From Capnocytophaga sputigena (GTDB taxonomy: Bacteria; Bacteroidota; Bacteroidia; Flavobacteriales; Flavobacteriaceae), in NCBI RefSeq assembly GCF_900446695.1, contig NZ_UAVP01000007.1, forward strand, positions 62,001 to 126,000: 64,000 nt of DNA, written 5' to 3'. The number at the start of each line of letters is the position of its first letter. Positions within the stretch are counted from its first letter, which is position 1. The translations under genes and the position numbers were made by a program. Positions 1-8,153 of this stretch are shown one piece after another. Below the pieces are notes generated by a model, which saw only the letters and a program-made list of their open reading frames with translations, ran no database searches and was not told where the DNA came from.

Positions 1-1139
1 GAATTAGATTTGAGTTGTCGTCTAAAGTCTTTCAAGAAGACATTTCCAATACCTATGACCATTCCTAAGAATGTCCAGATAGCGATAATCATCATTCGTT
101 TAGGTTTAGAACGTTCGTTAGGTACAGTCACAGGTTCGATAACAGCAAAGATAGGCTGGTCTTCTTTCATCTTGATGCGTTTGGCTTCCAGCTGTTTAGC
201 GAGTTCTGTATATACGTTGAAAGCTAAATTGTACTCTGCTTGTAGTTGTTGCAAACGAGTTTGAGGAAGGTTGCTAAAGAGGTCGCGGTTGCGGTCTTGG
301 AAACCTGCCACAGCGTATTGTTTGTTTTTAAAATCTTTTTCGGCTTCTACAAAGCGTTTTTGTACAAAGTCGAATTCTTCTTTAGCTTTTTGCAATTTGA
401 AATCGGTAACGGTTTCTTGTAGTACTTTTTGGGCACTTTCGAGCATTTGAGCAGCGGGAAGTGCTTCCCCCATCACAAATGAGAGTGTAAAGTAGCCGTC
501 TTTTTCACTCATATTCAGTTTAATACGGCTGTCTAAGCTGTTGAGTATTCCCCTCTCTTGATCGGAGAGTCGGGTAATATCAGTACTATCTTGGGTTACA
601 GGAGCTGCAGTGGGAGTACCTTTAGAAAAACTAAAAATACCCATCACACGTCCCATTAAGCTGGGTTTAGTATAGTTCTTGCAATATTCTTCGTAAGTTA
701 CCGGTTTGGGGATGTCAGAGAATGTGAGTTTTGTTTGTGCTAATTTCTGTTTAAAAGGTACGCTTTCAATGATTTTAGAGTAAGTAGTGAGCGGGAGTGT
801 TTCGGAGCCTCCTCCTAAACTGATACCTGCCATTGCTGCCAATCCACCTAATCCACTTGTTGATTTGTTATCAGTAGTTTGTGGCACCATAATAGTGGTA
901 GCGGTGTATTCTTTAGCCGAGAATAAGGCAATGAGTACCCCTATGACAAAGAAAAGCAAAGTAAATAACAAAATCGATTTGCGAGCACCCCATACTTTGC
1001 GGATAAGCTGCATCAAATCTATTTCGTCCTCTGCCGTTTCTTCTTCTACAGAGTCGACCACAGGGATCAATTTATTTTCTCCTAAATGATTGATAACATC
1101 TTCTGAAACTCTTATGTCTTGGTCTTCGTTAAATGCCAT
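1..1139 (-). CDS. Wzz-type polysaccharide chain-length regulator (3' end cut by window)
   Basis: Reading leftward from the ATG at 1137-1139, the frame stays open for 379 codons to the window edge, so the stop lies outside. The protein begins MAFNEDQDIRVSED and has a membrane helix near residues 53-74 and a second near 353-372, with a long periplasmic stretch of coiled-coil character between them. Two helices around a large periplasmic domain is the Wzz/GNVR architecture of proteins that set polysaccharide chain length at the inner membrane. After the second helix comes a short basic tail (KDFRRQLKSN), so few residues are probably missing. There is no sign of a C-terminal tyrosine kinase, though one could lie beyond the edge. 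It starts 4 nt after the stop of the SLBB export protein, and the two are almost certainly cotranscribed. Confidence 0.88.
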   Translation of the reverse strand, partial: MAFNEDQDIRVSEDVINHLGENKLIPVVDSVEEETAEDEIDLMQLIRKVWGARKSILLFTLLFFVIGVLIALFSAKEYTATTIMVPQTTDNKSTSGLGGLAAMAGISLGGGSETLPLTTYSKIIESVPFKQKLAQTKLTFSDIPKPVTYEEYCKNYTKPSLMGRVMGIFSFSKGTPTAAPVTQDSTDITRLSDQERGILNSLDSRIKLNMSEKDGYFTLSFVMGEALPAAQMLESAQKVLQETVTDFKLQKAKEEFDFVQKRFVEAEKDFKNKQYAVAGFQDRNRDLFSNLPQTRLQQLQAEYNLAFNVYTELAKQLEAKRIKMKEDQPIFAVIEPVTVPNERSKPKRMMIIAIWTFLGMVIGIGNVFLKDFRRQLKSN

Positions 1140-1143
1140 AGTT

Positions 1144-3630
1144 CTAATTTTTTAGTACATTGTAAATAAGCACTCCCATAGTGCTAATAGCTGAGATAAT
1201 ACCTATACTTTCTCCAGTGCTAAGACGTTGGCGTTCAGGTTTAGAGGGTACAATAATGATAGCTCCAGGTTCTAATTTAGGATAGTTTCTAAAGAAAAGA
1301 GAATTGCGAGTAGCACGAACATCGCCATTGGCGTAAAGCACGTAGATAGCCCGCTTTTTAGCTTGATTGCCAAAACCTCCCGCTCTATCAATGTATTCTC
1401 TCAGTGAAAATCCTTTTTGATAACGCACTAATGAAGGGGCTAACACCTCACCACGCACTTCAACGGTTTGTTTTTCAGAAGGAATGAGCAATACATCACC
1501 TTCACTGAGGATTAGGTCGTGCTTGCTGTGTTTCTTTTTCAAAATTTTATTGATATCTATCCCTATACGATATTCCGAAGTTTTTTTGCTGGCTTTTTTC
1601 AGTGATTTAGCAGTTTCATTACTATTGCTTTCTAACTCAACTAATTCTTTTAGAAAATCTTCTTGCTGAATTTCGCCCTCATCAGTTTTTTTGCGTACCA
1701 AAGTTGCCCCTTCTTTATAGGCAAAAGGCGTAAAACCTCCCACACGCTCCAATAGGTCGGAAATGCGATCGTTCTTGCTTTGGATACTATAAACTCCAGG
1801 GTAAACAACCTCTCCCATTACCGAGACAGTTTGTAGAGGGGTGAAACCTTTGATATAGCGCACCGAAACAATGTCGTTAGGTTGCAGGGTGAGTGTATTG
1901 GTACCTTCTTCAGGTAAAAGTTCATTGTTAGACGATACTTTGAAAGCTGTGCTGAGTCTCTGGAAGCTACCGTCGTTTATTTCTCTAAATACTTCAATTG
2001 TTGAAGGGTCAGCACCGTTAGAGAGACCACCTGCCAAGGCAATCACGTCTTCCACTTTCATATTCTCCATAAAAGGCAATTCTTTAGGCGAATTTACAGC
2101 ACCTTCTACTTTTACGAAGCGTTTGTATTGGAGAGAATCTTTGTAGAAAATATGGATACTATCGTTATCCTTCAAAGGGATGTCGTTTTTCTTCTCAATA
2201 AGGTCTTTAACCGAAAAGCTAAGCGTTTGGTAATCTACACGGTTTTCGGTGCGGAAAATGAGTCCGCGATTGAGAGAAGCATCTTTTTTCACGCCATTAG
2301 CTCTTTCAAGCAAGTCGTGAGCAGTCATTCCTTCTTTAAACTCATAAGTACCAGGTTGATAGACAGCTCCTCCTATGCTCAATCGGTTGCGGTATTCATT
2401 GGTGATAGAATGCACTTTCAGGCGGTCGCCGTTTTGCATTTTCATCTTGCCAATTTCGCTAAAGGCAATTTCTTGCACTTCGCGTTTAGCATCTTTAATA
2501 CGTTCTAACACAAGGGTATTAGTAAAAGCATCGGAAGTAAAACCTCCAAAGAAAGTAACAAGGTTAGCAAGAGTTTCGTCGTCGAGCATTTCGTACAATC
2601 CTTTGCGTTTTACTTTGCCTTCTACCCACACGCGGTTTTTGTAGGGTGATACGATGATTACATCTTGGTCTTGCAAGCCGATATTACCTTTTTCTGAACC
2701 GTTAATCAGGAAGTTATACACATCAAAAGTAGCGACTTTCTTGCCCCCTCGAAATACGTTGATATCGCGAAATGACCCACTTTCTGAGGGACCTCCGCAG
2801 GCGTATAAAGCGTTAAGCACTGTGGAAAGTGAGCTAAGTGAATAAGTACCAGGCACTACTACCTCGCCTATGATATTCACTTTTACGGTGCGCACTTGGG
2901 TGATAGTTACGCCGGTATAAATTTTAGCATAACTGCCATCAGGGGCTGAAATACCTGAATAGATACGTTTTAGATAAGAATTAATCTTTGCTTTTACCTC
3001 ACTAAACGAAAGTCCTGATACGTGTATGCGTCCCACACCATTGAGGAAAATATTACCCTCAGCATCTACTTTTTGTTTGAAAGAACCCTCTGTAGCTCCC
3101 CAAACTTCCACAAGTAGCTCGTCACCAGGACCTACTTGATAGTTTTCGGGGGTAGGCATATTTAGGTTAGGAGTGAAGGAAATTTTGGGATTTTTGAAGA
3201 AACTCATCCCAAAAATAGAGTCTTTTTCCTTTTTGCGGTTGAGAGAATCTTTTTTCTCTCTACCGGTATAACCAAAGATGTCATCACCCTCCGCAGGACG
3301 GCGCATTTTGCCATTGGTATCCTTATTTTTATTTTTAGCATTGGATTTTTCAGTTCCAGAATAGCTGTCGAGCTGCATAATACGCTGGCGCAATTTCATC
3401 ACTTGTGTTTCTTGCATACCGCGCGAACGTGCTAAAGCGAGAAATTGGTCTAAGGTATATCCTTGTGCTTGAGCGCGATCCCAATAGGTTTTGATCTGCC
3501 CATCTGTGAGATTATCTATGTTTACAGTGGTGATATCAACATTGTTATATTGCTGATTATTAACTATTTGCGCTATCGCAGGAGCCGTTATGATAAATAA
3601 AAATAAAAGAAGTAATTTAAGTCTCGACAT
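1144..3630 (-). CDS. SLBB-repeat polysaccharide export outer-membrane protein (Wza-like, large form)
   Basis: 828 residues. A signal peptide (residues 1-20, ending AIA before Gln21) is followed by a Lys/Asp/Asn-rich stretch (about 95-140) and a poly-export domain at about 163-245 (YQVGPGDELLVEVWG). Then come six SLBB-type beta-grasp repeats, recognisable by recurring strands such as VNIIGEVVVPGTYSL, VWVEGKVKRKGLYEM, LSIGGAVYQPGTYEF, VSVMGEVVYPGVYSI and VEVRGEVLAPSLVRY. A hydrophobic segment (IGIISAISTMGVLIYN) closes the C terminus and may span the outer membrane. Wza itself is about half this length, and the multi-SLBB form is usual in Bacteroidota. Its likely job is to carry capsule or exopolysaccharide across the periplasm and outer membrane, working with the Wzz-type protein 4 nt downstream. 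A good promoter sits 21 nt upstream. Confidence 0.92.
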   Translation of the reverse strand: MSRLKLLLLFLFIITAPAIAQIVNNQQYNNVDITTVNIDNLTDGQIKTYWDRAQAQGYTLDQFLALARSRGMQETQVMKLRQRIMQLDSYSGTEKSNAKNKNKDTNGKMRRPAEGDDIFGYTGREKKDSLNRKKEKDSIFGMSFFKNPKISFTPNLNMPTPENYQVGPGDELLVEVWGATEGSFKQKVDAEGNIFLNGVGRIHVSGLSFSEVKAKINSYLKRIYSGISAPDGSYAKIYTGVTITQVRTVKVNIIGEVVVPGTYSLSSLSTVLNALYACGGPSESGSFRDINVFRGGKKVATFDVYNFLINGSEKGNIGLQDQDVIIVSPYKNRVWVEGKVKRKGLYEMLDDETLANLVTFFGGFTSDAFTNTLVLERIKDAKREVQEIAFSEIGKMKMQNGDRLKVHSITNEYRNRLSIGGAVYQPGTYEFKEGMTAHDLLERANGVKKDASLNRGLIFRTENRVDYQTLSFSVKDLIEKKNDIPLKDNDSIHIFYKDSLQYKRFVKVEGAVNSPKELPFMENMKVEDVIALAGGLSNGADPSTIEVFREINDGSFQRLSTAFKVSSNNELLPEEGTNTLTLQPNDIVSVRYIKGFTPLQTVSVMGEVVYPGVYSIQSKNDRISDLLERVGGFTPFAYKEGATLVRKKTDEGEIQQEDFLKELVELESNSNETAKSLKKASKKTSEYRIGIDINKILKKKHSKHDLILSEGDVLLIPSEKQTVEVRGEVLAPSLVRYQKGFSLREYIDRAGGFGNQAKKRAIYVLYANGDVRATRNSLFFRNYPKLEPGAIIIVPSKPERQRLSTGESIGIISAISTMGVLIYNVLKN

Positions 3631-3650
3631 TCTAAAATCTGTTTTGGGGG

Positions 3651-3681
3651 CAAAATTAAGAATAATTTGTTAATTAGCCAA
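3651..3681 (-). promoter_or_regulatory. promoter of the polysaccharide export operon
   Basis: On the minus strand, TAATTTTG (3658-3651) fits the Bacteroidota -7 box TAnnTTTG. A TTG -33 element lies at 3681-3679 with a 20-nt spacer. The leader to the ATG at 3630 would be only about 15 nt, and there is no purine-rich ribosome site. Confidence 0.65.
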
Positions 3682-3754
3682 TGAGTGTGTTAGTATTTTT
3701 TTCTGTTTGAGCTATTATATTCCCAGCAATTCATTCTATTTAAAAAAAAAATCA

Positions 3755-3762
3755 TATCTTTG
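3755..3762 (+). promoter_or_regulatory. -7 box of the pncB promoter
   Basis: TATCTTTG matches TAnnTTTG exactly. I see no clean TTG at the expected distance upstream. About 80 nt of leader follow, the last part being a short AT-rich repeat (TTAATTATTAATTATTTAATTG) just before the start codon. Confidence 0.55.
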
Positions 3763-3848
3763 CCAAAAATAAAACTTTTTCAATGAACGAGGATTCGCTC
3801 CTCATTCATTGATAAATAGTTAATTATTAATTATTTAATTGAGAATAT

Positions 3849-5021
3849 ATGTCTGCAATCTTAAATTCATTATTAGACAACGATTTCTACAAATTCACTA
3901 TGCAATGTGGTGTAGTGCAATTATTCCCTAAAAACAAAGCGCGTTATACCTTTATCAACCGCGGCAAACACGAGTTCCCCGAAGGTTTTGCCGATGCTAT
4001 TCGTGAAGAGGTGAACAATATGTCCAAATTAAAACTCACTAAAGCCGAAAAACAGTTTTTGAAAGACAATTGTCCCTATTTGAGTCCGCTGTATTTAGAC
4101 TTTTTAGAAGGATATCGCTATGACCCTTCGGAAGTGCATATCGAGCAACACGGCACCGACTTGCAGGTAACTGTTGAGGGCTATTGGTATCGCACCATCC
4201 TTTGGGAAGTACCTCTGCTTTCGGTAATTAGCGAGCTTTTCTACAAACTTACCAAAGCAACTGCTTGGACAGATGAGCAGGTAATCGCTAATACTCGTGA
4301 AAAAGAATTGTTCTATAAAGAATTAGGCGTTGTATTTGCCGAGTTTGGTACCCGTCGTCGCCATTCGTATCACGTGCACGACATTGTGATGCATACCTTA
4401 ATGGAAGGCTACAACCAAACCTTTATAGGCTCTAGCAATGTGCATTTTGCCATGAAATACAAGGTGAAACCTATAGGTACTCACGCTCACGAATGGTTTA
4501 TGTTCCACGCAGCCGAGTACAGCTACAAAATGGCTAATGCGCTATCATTGGAACACTGGGTAGATGTGTACCGCGGCGACCTTGGAGTAGCTCTCTCCGA
4601 TACCTATACTACCGATGTGTTTTTCAAGCAGTTCGACAAGAAATTTAGCAAGTTGTTCGACGGTGTGCGTCACGACAGTGGTGACCCTATCGTCTTTGCT
4701 GAAAAAACGATTGCTCACTACAAAAAAATGGGGATAGACCCACTCTCTAAATACATTATTTTCTCCGACGGGTTGAATCCTAAAAAGGTACAAGCGATTA
4801 CTGAGGCTTGTAAAGGTACCATAGGAATTTCATTTGGTATAGGTACCGACCTTACGAATGATGTAGGGTTGCGCCCGATGAACATAGTGATGAAGCTCAC
4901 CGAAGTACTCACCAGCGACAATGAGTGGGTGCCTACTGTAAAACTTTCCGATGAGCCTAACAAACACACCGGCGACCCAAGAATGATTGAACTCGCAAAA
5001 GGAATATTAGCAATTAAATAG
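3849..5021 (+). CDS. pncB: nicotinate phosphoribosyltransferase
   Basis: 390 residues, full length for the short bacterial form. It makes nicotinate mononucleotide from nicotinate and PRPP with ATP hydrolysis, the entry step of NAD salvage in the cytoplasm. Seen in sequence: an N terminus typical of the family (LLDNDFYKFTMQCGVVQLFP), FGTRRRHS, the conserved GTHAHEW block at residues 210-216 that carries the active-site histidine region, a VRHDSGDP phosphate-binding block, and the late GIGTDLTND motif. It has its own promoter and lies divergent to the polysaccharide operon. The next gene, a small membrane protein, follows after a 69-nt spacer that can fold into a hairpin. Confidence 0.96.
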   Translation: MSAILNSLLDNDFYKFTMQCGVVQLFPKNKARYTFINRGKHEFPEGFADAIREEVNNMSKLKLTKAEKQFLKDNCPYLSPLYLDFLEGYRYDPSEVHIEQHGTDLQVTVEGYWYRTILWEVPLLSVISELFYKLTKATAWTDEQVIANTREKELFYKELGVVFAEFGTRRRHSYHVHDIVMHTLMEGYNQTFIGSSNVHFAMKYKVKPIGTHAHEWFMFHAAEYSYKMANALSLEHWVDVYRGDLGVALSDTYTTDVFFKQFDKKFSKLFDGVRHDSGDPIVFAEKTIAHYKKMGIDPLSKYIIFSDGLNPKKVQAITEACKGTIGISFGIGTDLTNDVGLRPMNIVMKLTEVLTSDNEWVPTVKLSDEPNKHTGDPRMIELAKGILAIK

Positions 5022-5027
5022 GTTTTT

Positions 5028-5058
5028 GGGGTCAGGAGTCAGATTTTAGGCTGACCCC
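5028..5058 (+). terminator. hairpin after pncB, without a T-tract
   Basis: GGGGTCAG (5028-5035) and CTGACCCC (5051-5058) are perfect inverted repeats around a 15-nt loop, 7 nt after the pncB stop. No run of T follows, so it may stabilise the 3' end or attenuate rather than terminate outright. Confidence 0.4.
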
Positions 5059-5090
5059 CTGATGCCTGAAACCTAAAACCTGATAAAAAA

Positions 5091-5291
5091 ATGAATTACA
5101 TACTAATGATTTTAGGGGTATTGGTAGCACTGTCGCGTTATCTGTTCCCCAAATACGATCAAGCGTTACTCATTGGCGGTATAAGCCTATTGATGATAGG
5201 TATTTACCGCATTTCACGTAACCTACCCTCTAAAAACGAGGAAGATTTTCAAGACCCAGCAACGAAAATAAGAAACCCAGAAGACGAGTAA
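5091..5291 (+). CDS. small two-helix membrane protein, unknown function
   Basis: 66 residues. Two hydrophobic segments (about residues 3-18 and 26-42, including LLIGGISLLMIGIY) are separated by a short loop RYLFPKYDQA and followed by a charged tail with several Glu and Asp residues. I do not recognise a named family. The start at 5091 follows an A-rich stretch, as for many genes here. It sits between pncB and an Smr-domain gene on the same strand and may be cotranscribed with pncB, but nothing in the sequence ties it to NAD metabolism. Codon use and length look real rather than spurious. Confidence 0.7.
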   Translation: MNYILMILGVLVALSRYLFPKYDQALLIGGISLLMIGIYRISRNLPSKNEEDFQDPATKIRNPEDE

Positions 5292-5292
5292 C

Positions 5293-5414
5293 AAATGACG
5301 AATGACGAATGACAAATGACAAATGACGTTTTGTGTGTCTAAAATGGGATAATTAAGAAATTTACAAATTAACAAATAAACTGCCCGTGCGGCTCGCACC
5401 TCGCACCTCGCATT
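5293..5414. repeat. short-period repeats filling the spacer before the Smr gene
   Basis: This 123-nt spacer is built of imperfect short repeats: five tandem units like AATGACR from about 5294 to 5330, AAATT/AACAAAT runs near 5360-5380, then TGCCCGTGCGGCTCGCAC (5382-5399) followed by repeated CACCTCG up to the GTG start. The TGCCCGTGCGGCTC word recurs at 11816-11829. I see no gene or clear promoter in it. Confidence 0.6.
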
Positions 5415-5960
5415 GTGAACATAGGAGATTACATAGAAGTATTAGACGATACCATCAAAGGACATATAGTGCGCCTTACGCCTCAGCAGGTAACAGTACT
5501 TACTACTGAAGGCTTTGAGCTCACTTTTCGTCCTGAGGAAATAATAGTTATTGAAGAAGAAGCACCTCTAAAAGGAGCTTTCACAAATATAGATGAAGAG
5601 AGTTTGCGCAAAGATGTAGTGAGCAAGCGAAAGAACAAATCGCCACTCACTAAAAAAGAGCGCAACATCCCTCCAATGGAGGTAGATTTGCACATCGAGC
5701 AATTGGTTGATTCTACAAGAAATATGACCAATTACGATATGCTTACCCTACAACTCGAAACCGCTCGCCGGCAGTTAGAGTTTGCTATTGCACAGCGCAT
5801 CCAGCGGGTAGTATTCATTCACGGCGTGGGAGAGGGAGTGCTGCGCACCGAATTAGAATTCCTTTTAGGGCGTTACTCCAATGTTACTTTCTACGATGCC
5901 GAATACGCCAAATACGGCGTAGGCGCTACCGAAGTATATATCTATCAAAATGCAAAATAG
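5415..5960 (+). CDS. Smr-domain protein (MutS2 C-terminal-like, lacking the MutS core)
   Basis: 181 residues beginning at GTG 5415. The frame has no ATG giving a complete N terminus, and MNIGDYIEVLDD fits family N termini. The first 50 residues form a small beta-rich domain (IGDYIEVLDDTIKGHIVRL). A linker rich in Lys and Glu precedes a C-terminal Smr domain from about residue 90, with the DLHIEQL opening and the HGVGEGVLR loop that marks Smr nucleases. Smr domains nick or cleave branched DNA or act on stalled ribosomes and their mRNA. Which applies here cannot be told. Its last 11 nt overlap the first DUF2931 gene. Confidence 0.88.
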   Translation: MNIGDYIEVLDDTIKGHIVRLTPQQVTVLTTEGFELTFRPEEIIVIEEEAPLKGAFTNIDEESLRKDVVSKRKNKSPLTKKERNIPPMEVDLHIEQLVDSTRNMTNYDMLTLQLETARRQLEFAIAQRIQRVVFIHGVGEGVLRTELEFLLGRYSNVTFYDAEYAKYGVGATEVYIYQNAK

Positions 5961-7053
5961 AATGATGTTATTAAAAACATTTCTTTGCTATATATTGTTT
6001 ACCTCAGTAATAGCTTGTCAAAATAATACTAATAATAACAATATGGAAAAAAGTTATGGATGGAGAGCTATGAGCTCTGCCCCTCCTGGTTATCCTATAG
6101 GGGTATATAGTGGAGGATTTATTTCAAAAGATGGTTTTTTAGTAAGCCTTTATGGCCCTATTGTATCCGATGAACATTGGGGTGAAGCTTATAGTGGGCT
6201 TGATTACGGCGGTACTATTCCTCACCGTTTGGAAGTAACGTGGATATCGTTTGCTGAAGATTGTGAGTATGAAATTAGCACTGACTTAGATTACCATAAA
6301 ATAGAGCAATACTTTGAAGAAGGCACCCTTAATCGCAATGCTTATGGCGATATAATTCCTGATAAGTACGACCAAATTGTAGCAGGTTTTGCCCCAGGTG
6401 GAGTAGTATCGGTTTGGGTGAGTGACGGAGGAGCTAATGTACGCGAAGTGGGGCATTATCAAGGGAAGAAGGTGCATATTCCAAGAGAAGAGACAGAAAA
6501 CTTAGAACCTTCTGAAAAGAATTGGTTTAGCAGTGAATACCGAAAGGAAATAATGCGACGCCCCGCAGCCGTACCTTTGGAGATACAAGAGAAAAACAAG
6601 AACAAGCCCATTCCCTACGGTTTGTGGGATAGATATCGCAATCGCTACCATTGGAAACCAGTGTTTACTTTGCCTTATATCCCAGATGAACCGAAGCCTG
6701 AAATATACGATATTGTTTTTGAAAAACTAAATGGTGAGAGAGAAAATATACATTACCCTCATTCTTTAGAATTAGCCTCTTGGAATGAGGTTTTACCTCG
6801 TTTTGTTCATTTTTCTTTTACAAGTTACAATGGAAAAAATTATGCTGCTGAAGTTTTTTTGGATGAAGAAAAAACAATGAAAGCTTTTGAGCGTTTTGGT
6901 TCTGTAGAACCCTTGGTATTAGAGTTTTTTGTTAATCGTACTCATACAATGATGGCAATATATCTAAAAAACAAAGAGAAAACCATAGGACTTGTGGATG
7001 AGAAAACAGAGGTAAATATATGGGAATTGGATAAAGATCTAAAAAGAGAATGA
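5950..7053 (+). CDS. DUF2931-family lipoprotein, copy 1 (candidate immunity protein)
   Basis: 367 residues. A lipoprotein signal peptide ends in the lipobox VIAC with Cys23, followed by a polar Asn-rich tether, so the mature protein should be anchored in an envelope membrane. Residues 34-242 are nearly identical to the next gene, and residues 243-367 diverge. The family is, as I recall it, DUF2931, of unknown biochemical activity. The gene lies just upstream of a Tle1-like phospholipase. Such effectors normally have a neighbouring periplasmic or lipoprotein immunity protein, and that is the role I infer. The start could be ATG 5950, which overlaps the Smr gene by 11 nt, or the ATG pair at 5962 and 5965, which gives a more compact signal peptide. 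Confidence 0.82.
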   Translation: MQNRMMLLKTFLCYILFTSVIACQNNTNNNNMEKSYGWRAMSSAPPGYPIGVYSGGFISKDGFLVSLYGPIVSDEHWGEAYSGLDYGGTIPHRLEVTWISFAEDCEYEISTDLDYHKIEQYFEEGTLNRNAYGDIIPDKYDQIVAGFAPGGVVSVWVSDGGANVREVGHYQGKKVHIPREETENLEPSEKNWFSSEYRKEIMRRPAAVPLEIQEKNKNKPIPYGLWDRYRNRYHWKPVFTLPYIPDEPKPEIYDIVFEKLNGERENIHYPHSLELASWNEVLPRFVHFSFTSYNGKNYAAEVFLDEEKTMKAFERFGSVEPLVLEFFVNRTHTMMAIYLKNKEKTIGLVDEKTEVNIWELDKDLKRE

Positions 7054-7780
7054 TATGGCACAAACAACACTGCTTATAAAAACATTTTTTTGCTATATAT
7101 TGTTTACCTCAGTAATAGCTTGTCAAAACAATGGTAATAATAACAATATGGAAAAAAGTTATGGATGGAGAGCTATGAGCTCTGCCCCTCCTGGTTATCC
7201 TATTGGGGTATATAGTGGAGGATTTATTTCAAAAGATGGTTTTTTAGTAAGCCTTTATGGCCCTATTGTATCTGATGAACATTGGGGTGAAGCTTATAGT
7301 GGGCTTGATTACGGCGGTACTATTCCTCACCGTTTGGAAGTAACGTGGATATCGTTTGCTGAAGATTGTGAGTATGAAATTAGCGCCGACTTAGATTATC
7401 AGAAAATAGAGCAATACTTTGAAGAAGGCACCCTTAATCGCAATGCTTATGGCGATATAATTCCTGATAAGTACGACCAAATTGTAGCAGGTTTTGCCCC
7501 AGGTGGAGTAGTATCGGTTTGGGTGAGTGACGGAGGAGCCAATGTACGCGAAGTGGGGCATTATCAAGGGAAGAAGGTGCATATTCCAAGAGAAGAGACA
7601 GAAAACTTAGAACCTTCTGAAAAGAATTGGTTTAGCAGTGAATACCGAAAGGAAATAATGCAACGCCCCGCAGCCGTACCTTTGGAGATACAAGAGAAAA
7701 ATAAAAACAAGCCTATTCCCTACGGTTTGTGGGATAGGTATCGCAATCGCTACCATTGGAAACCAGTGTTTACTTTGCCT
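5972..7780 (+). repeat. 704-bp tandem direct repeat (5972-6675 and 7077-7780)
   Basis: Every position I compared between 5972-6675 and 7077-7780 keeps the same 1105-nt offset, so the two copies are collinear without gaps and nearly identical. Similarity drops sharply after 6675/7780. The repeat covers the signal peptide and the conserved two thirds of the DUF2931 genes. It is a substrate for recombination that would delete one copy. Confidence 0.9.
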
Positions 7781-8149
7781 GAAGGAGCTGAACTGTATGA
7801 TGTGTCTTTTACATATCTCAACGGACAAACAAGCGATTTGCTCTACCCTGATGTAAGCACTTTGCCAGAGGAATATAAAGAGAGTAATGTATTGCCTCGC
7901 TTTGCAGGTATTCAATACACTACTAAAGAAGGAGTGAACAAGGTAGGGGTTATTACTTTTGATGAAGAGGAGATAATGAAAAAGTTTGAACAGTTTAGCC
8001 CTGAAGATACGTTGAAGTTAGAGTTTCGTATCAATCGGGCAGAGACAATGGTAGTAGCGTATCTCGAAGGGAAAGGAAAGTTAATAGGGATTAATGATGA
8101 TACTAAAGCAAGAGTAAAAACAACTAAGAATACATTTAAAAGAAAATAA
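7055..8149 (+). CDS. DUF2931-family lipoprotein, copy 2 (candidate immunity protein)
   Basis: 364 residues, a tandem duplicate of the preceding gene, starting 1 nt after its stop. The lipobox VIAC and Cys23 are kept. By my count only five residues differ from copy 1 between positions 9 and 242 (12, 27, 111, 116 and 203). After PVFTLP at 242 the two remain homologous in pattern (YDxxFxxLNG, VLPRF, LEFxxNRxxTM) but are far less similar, and an indel is needed. Constant N-terminal body plus diverged C terminus is what one expects if that third contacts a variable partner. The first 11 nt (ATGGCACAAAC) are the same as the start of the phospholipase gene 4 nt downstream. Confidence 0.82.
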   Translation: MAQTTLLIKTFFCYILFTSVIACQNNGNNNNMEKSYGWRAMSSAPPGYPIGVYSGGFISKDGFLVSLYGPIVSDEHWGEAYSGLDYGGTIPHRLEVTWISFAEDCEYEISADLDYQKIEQYFEEGTLNRNAYGDIIPDKYDQIVAGFAPGGVVSVWVSDGGANVREVGHYQGKKVHIPREETENLEPSEKNWFSSEYRKEIMQRPAAVPLEIQEKNKNKPIPYGLWDRYRNRYHWKPVFTLPEGAELYDVSFTYLNGQTSDLLYPDVSTLPEEYKESNVLPRFAGIQYTTKEGVNKVGVITFDEEEIMKKFEQFSPEDTLKLEFRINRAETMVVAYLEGKGKLIGINDDTKARVKTTKNTFKRK

Positions 8150-8153
8150 AGCT

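Noticed and set aside
5294-5330. CRISPR-like array of AATGAC units
   Set aside because: Units are 6-7 nt with no spacers; no cas genes in the window.
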